Source of the DNA: Solanum dulcamara
Lineage: Eukaryota; Streptophyta; Magnoliopsida; Solanales; Solanaceae
Assembly (NCBI RefSeq): GCF_947179165.1
Contig: NC_077244.1
Span: forward strand, 15,386,949-15,450,948
Reading direction: 5' to 3'
DNA: 64,000 nucleotides
Shown here: one piece after another, positions 9,853 through 20,637 of the stretch
How positions within the stretch are numbered: the first letter of the stretch is position 1
How the letters are laid out: each line of letters opens with the position of its first letter
The notes under the pieces: generated by a model
Databases searched by the model: none
Told to the model about the DNA's origin: nothing
The model's input: only the letters and a program-made list of their open reading frames with translations
Translations under genes and position numbers: made by a program

Positions 9853-12717
9853 TATCACGACCTAACTCCATAAGCTGTAACTGGTGCCCGAGTTGGGCAC
9901 CCATACATACCCTTAGCCCCACTTAGCGTGTTAGCAGAATAAACAAAAGTAGAAATCAAAAAGAAGTCGCTAGATAGCGCATGAGAATAGATATAGCACA
10001 AAAGGGCCATTAAGGCCATCACAAAACACAAAGCCCAAAACATATATACATAACCCACATCACACATCTACAAACCTCTAAAGAATGATAGCCTAGTCAT
10101 ATAATGGGACAGGGCCTCGTCTTACCCTTAACCAACATGTACAAATGTACAACAGAAAAGTTAGTACCAAAATAGGGCTCCAGACAAAGGAGCACTACCA
10201 ACCAATAGGGTGGATGTCCTAAGCAAGCGTATCAGCAAACCGAGTGTCTGTACCTGCGGGCATGTAACACAACCCCCAAAGAAAAGGGGTCAGTACAGAC
10301 AATGTACCGAGTATGTAAAGTATGGACTGTAATAGGTAAAGCCATTACCACAACAGAAGGTACAAAAATAAGCAAAATATCTAGAATAGAAAAATGCTTT
10401 TCATAACCACAGATAATATATGCAGAAAAACATATGCCATATCCGGCCCCATTATAGGATTCGGTGAATAAATCGTGGTCGCTGCCCCGTCACTGGCGCC
10501 ACAGCACATCATAATTCCAGAGTAGGGAATATCTCCGTAAAAATCATATCATATCTGATGGTTATATCAGATCATATCATATCATATGTGTACATGGCAC
10601 ATCATAACTCCACAAATCAAACCTATGTACAGGGCGTACCTTCCCCCTCACGTTGGGGCATGGCAAACAATGCAGAAAAATATGCATGATAATAAAACCT
10701 GACTCAGACTCGGTAAAGGAAGCATTGAGGCATCCACGAGTGGAGTGGTGAGAAACTAAATGCACTTTAAATCATTTTTGAGACTCGATGGAGTTAACAA
10801 AATAAGTTATATTCAAAAATCAAGACAAGAGTCGTATCAAGTACTTTTTGAATATCACTATGAGTTATATCCAAATAGAACTTTGGGAATCATATACACG
10901 TATATAGGCCCGATAAAATATCCTTTGGAAAATCAAGAAGTTGGCCATCCTAGCGGCTCTACGAATAAGAACTTCCTTGGAATCATATAAAAGTCATATA
11001 CTTGTTTCATAAAAACAATGCCAAAAAGGAAGATTAGCTTTATATACTTATGTCAAAATATGCCAAGAGAAAGAACTGTTAGCTTTACATACTTATACCA
11101 AAGACATGCCAAAAGAAGGAATAGTTAACTTTACATACCTCTTACAGATTACTCCTAATACTTTCGCCTCGTCGTCTATTGAACCTATTTAACATGAGAG
11201 TAATACTATGGTTAATGAACTTTCACTTTCCAATTCCAACTCTACAACCAAGTCTCCATAGAGGTCATTTCCTTATCCATTTCCCTCGACTAGTTCATTA
11301 CTAGTTCCTAAGTTACCAAAAATTAGGCAGCATCTCCCCTATAACTTCAACATCTCCGAGATTTCAACTCGGCCAAAATATTAAAAACCATACAAAAAAC
11401 AACAACCATCACCATATTTATAAATAAATCACTTCAACATTACCCAATACAACTCCAAACAACTAGCTCCGAACTACGATACCAAAATAGAGTTCTTAGC
11501 TTTTATTTCGTAAAATCTTTTACCATATGAAATGGAGGGTCGTGTGGCTGAAACCATCAGCACCCACACCCCATTTTGAGTAATTTATAGCCTTGAAACA
11601 CGCAATTAAACCACCCCTAACCTGCAGCACCACAACAACAGCACACTACTCGACTTTGATTTACCTACTACGACTTCAATTTAGTTTGTTTCTAACGTCA
11701 AACATCCTTATACACTTTTTCCACTTTAATCCTCACATAATACATTTACCATAACCCATAACAACATCATAAACTTCAATTTGAAAGGGAAAGCCTTACC
11801 TTGCCCGAAACTCGCCAAAACTCACCTCAGAAGCTCTTCTAGCGTGACTGAAACTTCGTGACTGTTTGTTATCAGTTTGGGGATACTCCAAACCATATAT
11901 TTATATTAATAACACTTTAATACCTTCGTGGTATATCCCATATAATTAATTTCCAGAGCAAAATCGGAGAACTTACCATTTTCTCCTCCCAAAACCGTAG
12001 CTCTTTCTCTCTTTAGCTTAAGATTTTTCTTCTCTTCTTCTTTCTAGAATTTTCTTTTGATAAGGATGACTTATAAAATAAGGATGAAAATAAAAAGTTA
12101 AAAACATACATATATAGGCTACTTTAGGAGGTGACATGTGTCAACCCCTAAGTGGTGACACGTGTCAAGCCCTTATTGGGCCAACACATCACACCACCCC
12201 TCATGGGCTGTCACATGGTAGGTGGGTCCCACCACTTGCTGCAGCTTCTGCCATGTGGCACCTCCAGCTTCTTCCATGTGTCACTCCCTCTTGCTGACAC
12301 ATATCGCTCTCTTCTTGTCCTTGTGGGTTCGTAATCTCGTCTTTTTTTACGAACCTATGTAATCCTTGCCACATAAGCTTGGTATGTACTCAAGTAGCTT
12401 AAGTATGTAACACATCCAAAGTAATAGATTACACAAGTAAGTCGAGTCCTACGACTTACTACTTGGCCTCCAATTCCTTCCAGATTCTTATAACCCTATA
12501 TCCAATCTTCCTTATTATAGGGTATTACATTCTCGTTTTCTTAGAGTTATTTGATAGCGTTATAGCTTATCCATCTCATATGGTAACTTCTAAGAAGCTC
12601 AAGAACCTTTCAAGAAACTTAAGAAGTTTAAGAAGCTTAAGAAGCTTAAAAATCTTTCAAGAACTCAAAAACCTCTCAAGGTACAAAAGTCTTTCAAGAA
12701 AAGTACGGGGTGTAACA
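9853..12717 (-). mobile_element. LARD LTR1
   Basis: This LTR is 2865 bp, running on the minus strand from TGTTACACCCC (12717) to a mutated terminus TCGTGATA (9853). The 5' part holds three TTCAAGAA heat-shock-element cores within 110 bp, then a cluster of CACGTG/CATGTG-type palindromes (12130-12310), then a TATATATG box near 12107-12117. Over about 10730-11520 it is almost identical to LTR2, while 9853-10700 is visibly more diverged. Confidence 0.85.
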
Positions 12718-12732
12718 TTTTTCCCCCCTTTA
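12718..12732 (-). promoter_or_regulatory. Polypurine tract, first internal region
   Basis: On the minus strand a run of A, G6 and A bases lies directly before the TGTTACACC start of LTR1. This is the standard second-strand primer position. Confidence 0.8.
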
Positions 12733-15244
12733 GAACATTCGTCCTCGAATGTTAACTCATCTTATAGGGTCTTACGAGGATTTTTGGGAGTTTTATATAA
12801 TCGTTGTCTTCCAATACATTTAGGAGTTTAGACTACCTTTGGATATAGGGAACAAGTATGGATATCTCTTCTCTACCTCTCTGTAACATATCCAACTATA
12901 TTGTCCTTATTGAACCCTTATTCCTTTTACCACGTACTTACTCACTTGGACCTATACGTAACACATACATATTCATAGGTTGCATAACCCTGTTGGTATA
13001 ATTTGTATGAGGTAGACATAGTCTTTTCATCTCCGGGTTCATTCTGCTTCACCTATCTCATTCACATTGAAACTCGCTTGTCCTATCTTATCATACTTCG
13101 TTCTTTTCTTTTATTCACTCCTTTCGCTTCTCACTTCCAATCATAGGAGGCTTGTTGTCCCTTTTCCTTGGTTATTCATCTATCACAACATCATTTGTGA
13201 CCAACGCTATAGCCAATATCTTGGCTTTTAACCCCGCATGGTATTATTATCCTTCACACGATCTCTTGAGTTATTCGATACCCTTCCTTGGTCATACCCT
13301 TTCTTTTTTATACACACCCATCTTGTAATGTTATATTGTGAAGGGTTTTGCCAAAACTTCTTGACACCGCCTTAAATACCATTCTGACTTCCATCCTATT
13401 ATTATTGGCTTCCAGCCTTTCTAACTTGCTTCAACATGGGATCTTCTTGAAGTTTAAACATCTATGTCCGCTATATTATAGTATCCATTGATTTTATCTT
13501 GCGTTTACCGTGTATCCAACACCGGCTTTTAATTTTCTCAACAACATACCAAGTTCACCTCAATCAGAGCCTTACTTTATAACCATGTAGTCGTATTGCA
13601 CTTTTAATTTCATATTATACGTTCCCCTTTCGTTCCATATCTGCATTCATTTAATCATATCTATCTTGGGTGCTTCCGTAGATTTCTCTTATCATTTATC
13701 CCTTCTATATCTATCTTTTATTCCACACAAGAGGGATATTATACTTACCTCTATATTATTCAGAACGCATTACTTCCACATAATCCTTTTTCTCCTTTCC
13801 AAAATGTATTCTGTCCATCCAACTTTATTCGTATTATACCAGTCATTCCCTAACACCCAGTCTCTCTCGTTGTTCATCCTTTTACAGCTTGGTCTTTCAT
13901 AGTTTCATCACTTTTAGCATTCGTATCTTTGGCTAAACATGTCATGACCCATTGTTATACTATCATCTCGCTGTCTTCTTGCTTACTCCTTTTAGTTACT
14001 CTTTCTTTCCTTGTGCTCGCTATCATTTCCATTATCGCATAATCTTTATTCGCAACTTTCCCTACGGAACTTGATAAGTCTTTTTTATTTGTTCCCTAGC
14101 CCACTTTTCTATTTCACACTTACCCTTATATTCTTATTACACAGACAATATCCTATCACTAGCCACTTTCTCATTAGGCTTTACTTATTTTCATTACGAT
14201 CCATATTATATTCACATCATATCCTGTTCGTATTCCACCCCATAGTATAACACTTCTTAACCTTTTTCATGATTCTTACTATGGGTTACTTACCCTTCTT
14301 AGTTAGTCTTATCCTTTATATCTCCCAAGCTGTGCTATTAATACTTCATATCCATCACAATTTTGTTTCCCTTGCACTCTTGTCTTAATCATACTGTTAC
14401 TCCCTTTTAATTATAGCTCATCACAGTTTATCCTTGTGTATCAATTCCGTCGGTGCCTTAATATATCATTCTATCCAGAACTACCAGTCTTCTCTAAATC
14501 ATCTCCCTAGGGTCACAAGTCTTTTCCAACTTTGGTTTACCATATCAATATCAACCTCCTAGTTTCTATTGCCATCAATTCAGCAATTAACTTATTTCTC
14601 GAGGTTATCCATACTCTTGGTTTAGCCAAATCTCATCATTATTATAGGCACGACCTTTCAAGACATACTACAACCCTGTATCTCATTCTCTTTTTATTTC
14701 TAGGAAAATTTTGGCAGAGTTTCCTCTGTATTTCTTACTATCTCCAACCTGCATGCAGAAAATACCAACAGTGCCTCACAGGGCAAAAATGTATAAAGAT
14801 ACATATATAGTATCATATCACATCATATCGCTGCCACACAGGGCGCCCACAATGAACAGTATAAAAATGGACTTACCTCGTACGTCCACTGGAACTTCCC
14901 TTGTTAAACTTTCCTGTCTACTTTTCCTTTCAATTTACAACTTTACATTTCAGTTCTACTTCAATACCTTACCCAACAAATATGTTTCGTTCCTTTTCTT
15001 ACCTACGTGCCTTGTGACTTCCAAAATCTTCAGTCACTTCCTTCCGTTGCTGTCATCCTTCTGTTAATATCCAATATTAATATAAAGAGTTTTCCTATGA
15101 CTCGGATATATCATACGATCTGAGATATGAAAGAAAGGTAATATCCTACCTGTCTTGTAGCCTCCTATTTATAGATGTGGCACACAACACATCGATAAAC
15201 AAGACTCTACCAAACATGGTCTATAGACATTCTAAGGAAGGACC

Positions 15245-15257
15245 GCTCTAATACCAC
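15245..15257 (-). promoter_or_regulatory. Primer binding site (tRNA-iMet), internal 1
   Basis: Minus strand TGGTATTAGAGC, a one-base variant of the TGGTATCAGAGC site for initiator-Met tRNA, lies four bases after LTR2. Confidence 0.8.
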
Positions 15258-15260
15258 TTT

Positions 15261-18085
15261 TGTCACGATCCAACTCCACAGGACATGATTGGTGCCCGAG
15301 TTAGGCACACATACATACCCTAGCCCCACTTAGCTTGTTAGAAGAATAAACAAAAGTATCACAAAGGGGTCGTTAAAGAGCGCATGACAACATATATAGC
15401 ACAAGAGGGTCGTTAAGGCCATCATATAATATAAAGCCCACAACATATATACATAACACACATCACACATCTACAGACCTCTACAGAATGATAGCCTAGT
15501 CATATAATGGGACAGGGCCCTATCGTACCCTTAACCAATATGTACAAATGTACAACAGAAACATTAGTACCAAAATAGGGCTCCGGACAAAGGAGCACTA
15601 CCAACCAATAGGGTGGATGTCCTAAGCGAGCAGATCAGCAAATTGAATATCTGTACCTACGGACATATAATGCAGCCCCCGAAGAAAGGGGGTTAGTACG
15701 AACAATATACCATATATGTAAAGCATGGACTGTAATAGGTAAAGTCATTACTAAAACAGAAGGTGCAAAAATGAGCAAAATATCTAGAATATCAAAATAT
15801 TTTTCATAACCACAGATAATGTATGAAGAAAAACATATGACATATCTGGCCCTATTTTGGGAATCAGTGAAAAAATCATAGTCGTCACCCCGTCACTAGC
15901 GCCACAGAACATAATAACTCCAAAGTAGGGAATATCTCCATAACAAATCATATCATATCAGATGGTCATATCATATCATATCATATATGTACATGGCATA
16001 TTATAACTCTACAAATCAAACCCATGTACAGGGCATACCTGCCCCCTCACGTCGGGGCATGGCGAATGATGTAGAAAAGTACGCACAATAACAAAACCTG
16101 ACCCAGACTCGGTGAAAGAAGCATTGAGGCATCCACAAGTAGAGTAGTGAGAAACTAAATGCACTTTAAATCATTTTTGAGACTCGATGGAGTTAACAAA
16201 ATGAGCTATTATTCAAAAATCAAGACAAGGGTCGTATCAAGTACCTTTTGAATATCACTATGAGTTATATCAATATAAAACTTTTGGAATCATATACACG
16301 TATCAAGGCATGATAAAATATCCTTTGGAAAATCAAGAAGTTGGCCATCGTAGCGGCTCTACAAATAGGAACTTCCTTGGAATCATATAAAAGTCATATA
16401 TTTGTTTCATAAAAACCACTCCAAAAAGGAAGATTAGCTTTATATACTTATGTCAAAACATGCCAAGAGAAAGAACTGTTAGCTTTACATACTTATGTCA
16501 AAGACATGCCAAAAGAAGGAATAGTTAACTTTACATACCTCTTACAGATTACTCCTAATACTTTTGCCTCGTCGTCTATTGAACCTATTTAACATGAGAG
16601 TAATACTATGGTTAATGAACTTTCACTTTCCAATTCCAACTCTACAACCAAGTCTCCATAGAGGTCATTTCCTTATCCATTTCCCTCGACTAGTTCATTA
16701 CTAGTTCCTAAGTTACCAAAAATTAGGCAGCATCTCCCCTATAACTTCAACATCTCCGAGATTTCAACTCGGCCAAAATATTAAAAACCATACAAAAAAC
16801 AACAACCATCACCATATTTATAAATAAATCACTTCAACATTACCCAATACAACTCCAAACAACTAGCTCCGAACTACGATACCAAAATAGAGTTCTTAGC
16901 TTTTATTTCGTAAAATCTTTTACCATATGAAATGGAGGGTCGTGTGGATGAAAACAGCAGCACCCACACCCCTTTTTGTGTAATTTTCAGCCCTGAAACA
17001 CGCAATTAAACCACCCCTAACCTGCAGCACCACAACAACAGCACACTACTCGACTTCGATTTACCTACTACTACTTCAATTTAGTTTGTTTCTAACGTCA
17101 AACATCCTTATACAATTTTTCCACTTTAATCCTCACATAATACATTTACCATAACCCATAACAACATCATAAACTTCAATTTGAAAGGGAAAGCCTTACC
17201 TTGCCCGAAACTCGCCAAAACTCACCTCAGAAGCTCTTCTAGCGCGACTGAAACTTCATGATTGTTTGTTGTCCGTTTGGGGATGCTACAAACCATAAAT
17301 TTATATTAATAACACCTTAATACCTTCGTGGTATACCCCATATAATTAATTCATAGATAAGAATCGGAGAACTTACCATTTTCTCCTCCCAAAACCGTAG
17401 CTCTTTCTCTCTTTAGCTTAAGATTTCTCTTCTCTTCTTCTTTCTAGAATTTTCTTTTGATAAGGATGACTTATGAGATAAGGATGAAAATAAAAGGTCA
17501 CAAACATATATATAGGGTACTTTAGGGGTGACATGTGTCAACCCCTTGTTGGGCCAACACATCACACCAGCCCTCATGGGCTTCCATATGGTAGATGGGT
17601 CCCACTCCTTGCTGTCGCTTCTGCCATGTGGCACCTCCAGCTACTTCCACATGGCACTCCCTCTTGCTGCCACATGTCACTCTCTTCTTCTCCTTGTAGG
17701 TTCATAATCTCATCTTTCTTTACGAACCTATGTAATCCTTGCCACTTAAGCTTGGTATGTACTCAAGTAGTTTAAGTATGTAACACATCCAAAGTAATAG
17801 ATTACACAAGTAAGTCGAGTCCTACGACTTACTACTTGGCCTCCAATTCCTTTCAGATTCTTATAACCCTATATCCAATCTTCCTTATTATAGGGTATTA
17901 CATTCTCGTTTTCTTAGAGTTATTTGATAGCGTTATAGCTTATCCATCTCACATGGTAACTTCTAAGAAGCTCAAGAACCTTTCAAGAAACTTAAGAAGT
18001 TTAAGAAGCTTAAAAATCTTTCAAGAACTCAAAAACCTCTCAAGGTACAAAAGTCTTTAAAGATACAAAAGTATGGGGTGTAACA
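15261..18085 (-). mobile_element. LARD LTR2 (middle, shared)
   Basis: This LTR is 2825 bp with intact termini TGTTACACCCC (18085) and GGATCGTGACA (15261). As the middle LTR it serves as 3' LTR of one unit and 5' LTR of the next. It retains two of the three TTCAAGAA motifs found in LTR1 and a CATGTG-type word cluster at about 17528-17690. Confidence 0.85.
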
Positions 18086-18100
18086 TTCTTCCCCCCTTTA
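18086..18100 (-). promoter_or_regulatory. Polypurine tract, second internal region
   Basis: Minus strand TAAAGGGGGGAAGAA directly precedes the TGTTACACC start of LTR2. Confidence 0.85.
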
Positions 18101-20621
18101 GAACATTCATCCTCGAATGTTAACTCATCTTAGAGGGTCTTACGAGGATTTTTGGGATATTTCTATAACCATTGTCTTCCAATCCATTTAGGAGTTTAGA
18201 CTACCTTTGGATATAGGGAACAAGTACAGATATCTCTTCTCTACCTCTCTGTAACGTATCCAAAATATTATAACTATATTGTCCTTATTGAACCCTTATT
18301 CCTTTTACCACGTACTTACTCACTTGTACCTATAAGTAACACATACATATTCATAGGTTTCATAACCATGCCGCTACAACTTATATGAGGTAGATGTAGT
18401 CTTTTCTTCTCCGGGTTTATTCTGCTTCACCTATCTCATTCACCTTGAAACTCGCTTGTCCCATCTTATCATACTTAATTCTTTTCTTTTATTTACTCCT
18501 CGCTCTTCTCACTTCCAATAATAGGAGGCTTGTTGTCCCTTTTCCTTGGTTATTCATCTATCGCAGCATCATTTGCGACCAACGCTATAGCCACCATCTT
18601 GGATTTTGACCCCACATGGTATCATTATCCTTCACACGATCTCTTGAGTTATTCCATACCCTTCCCTGGTCATACCCTTTCTTTTTTATACACACCCATC
18701 TTGTAACGTTATGTTGTGAAGGGTTTTGCCAAAACTTCTTGACACCGCCTTAAATATCATTCTGACTTCCATCCCATTATTAATGGCTTTTAGCCCTTCT
18801 AACTTGCTTCAACACGGGATCTTCTTGAAGGTTAAACATCCATGTATGCTATATTACAGTATCCATTATTTTCATCTTGCCTTTACTGTGTACCCAACAT
18901 CGACTTTTAATTTTCTCAACAACATACCAAGTTCACCTCAATCAGAGCCTTACTTTATAACCATGTAGTCGTATTGCACTTTTAATTTCATATTATACGT
19001 TCCCCTTTCGTTCCATATCTGCATTCATTTAATCATATCTATCTTGGGTGCTTCCGTAGATTTCTCTTATCATTTATCCCTTCTATATCTATCTTTTATT
19101 CCACACAAGAGGGATATTATACTTACCTCTATATTATTCAGAACGCATTACTTCCACATAATCCTTTTTCTCCTTTCCAAAATGTATTCTGTCCATCCAA
19201 CTTTATTCATATCATACTAGTCATTCCCTAACACCCATTATCTCTCGTTGCTCATCCTTTTACAGCTTGGTCTTTCATAGTTTCATCACTTTTGGCATTC
19301 GTATCTTCGGCTAAACATGTCATGACCCATTGTTATACTATCATCTCGCTGTCTTTTTGCTTACTCTTTTTAGTTACTCTTTCTTTCCTTGTGCTCGCTA
19401 TCATTTCCATTATCGCATAATCTTTATTCGCAACTTTCCCTACGGAACTTGATAAGTCTTTCTTATTTGTTCCCTTGCCCATTTATCCATTTCACACTTA
19501 CCCTTATATTCTTATTACACGGACTACGTCCTATCACTAGCCACTTTCTCGCTAGGCTTTACTTATTTTCATAATGATCCTCGTTATATTCACATCATAT
19601 ATTGTTCGTATTCCACCCCATAGTATAACACTTCTTAACCTTTTTCACGATTCTTACTATGGGTTACTTACCCTTCTTAGTTAGTCTTATCCTTTATATC
19701 TCCCAAGCTGTGCTATTAATACTTCATATCCATCACAATTCTGTTTCCCTTGCACTCTTGTCTTAATTATACTGTTACTCCCTTTTAATTATAGCTCATC
19801 ACAGTTTATCCCTGTGTATCAATTCCGTCGATGCCTTAATATATCGTTTTATCCAGAACTACCAGTCTTCTCTAAATCATCTCCCTAGGGTCAAAAGTCT
19901 TTTCCAACTTCGGTTTACCATATCAATATTGACCTCCTAGTTTCTATTGCCATCAATTCAATAATTAACTTATTTCTCGAGGTCAGCCATACTGTTGGTT
20001 TAGCCAAATCTCATCATTATTGTAGGCACGACCTTTCAAGATATATTACAACCCTGTAACTCATTCTTTTTTATTTCTAAGAAAATTTGGGTAGAGTTTC
20101 CTCTGTATTTCTTACTATCTCCAACCTGCATGCAGAAAATACCAACAGTGCCTCACAGGGCAAAAATGTATAAAGATACATATATAGTATCATATCACAT
20201 CATATCGCTGCCACACAGGGCGCCCACAATGAACAGTATAAAAATGGACTTACCTCGTACGTCCACTGGAACTTCCCTTGTTAAACTTTCCTGTCTACTC
20301 TTCCTTTCAATTTACAACTTTACATTTCAGTTCTACTTCAATACCTTACCCAACAGATATCTTTCGTGCTTCTTCTTAGCTGCGTGCCTTATGACTTCCA
20401 ATATCATCAGTCACTTCCTTCCGTTGCTGTCATCCTTCTGTTAACATCCAATATTAATATAAGGAGTTTTCCTATGACTCGGATATATCACACGATCTTA
20501 GATATGAAATAAAGGTAATATTTTAACTGTCCTATAGCCTCCTATTTATAGATATGGCGCACAACACATCGATAAACAAGACTCTATCAAACATGGTCTG
20601 TAGACATTCTAAGGAAGGACT

Positions 20622-20634
20622 GCTCTAATACCAA
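20622..20634 (-). promoter_or_regulatory. Primer binding site (tRNA-iMet), internal 2
   Basis: Minus strand TTGGTATTAGAGC lies three bases after the GTGACA end of LTR3. Confidence 0.85.
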
Positions 20635-20637
20635 TTT

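Larger units (their letters stand above)
12718..15260 (-). mobile_element. LARD internal region 1 (non-coding)
   Basis: These 2543 bp lie between the purine tract and the primer site. No gag, protease, RT or integrase similarity is visible on either strand. The short open frames at 13666-15067 are on + (antisense to the element) and differ from those in internal region 2 only by substitutions. The two internal regions are roughly 95% alike by eye along their full length, so the sequence is shared by descent. Movement would need proteins from an autonomous relative. Confidence 0.8.
18086..20637 (-). mobile_element. LARD internal region 2 (non-coding)
   Basis: These 2552 bp are co-linear with internal region 1 and likewise lack retrotransposon protein similarity. 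After the primer site the minus strand has the leader-like GGAGGCTATAGGACA block (near 20535-20550) also seen in the gypsy leaders of this window. This links the element to the gypsy group. Confidence 0.8.

Noticed and set aside
10540..10595. ATCATATCATATC repeats as a possible CRISPR-like or satellite array
   Set aside because: Only a few short units occur, without spacers. They are a low-complexity part of the LARD LTR repeated in all three LTRs.
12463..12831. 122-codon + strand open frame rich in LRSLRSL
   Set aside because: It lies antisense in the LARD LTR and its repeats are the AAGAAGCTT-type DNA repeats translated. A shorter version recurs in LTR2, with no protein similarity.
14532..15067. 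Overlapping + strand frames of 92 and 118 codons, repeated at 20130-20444
   Set aside because: They recur only because the LARD internal region is duplicated. They are antisense to the element, with no motif and no consistent length between copies.
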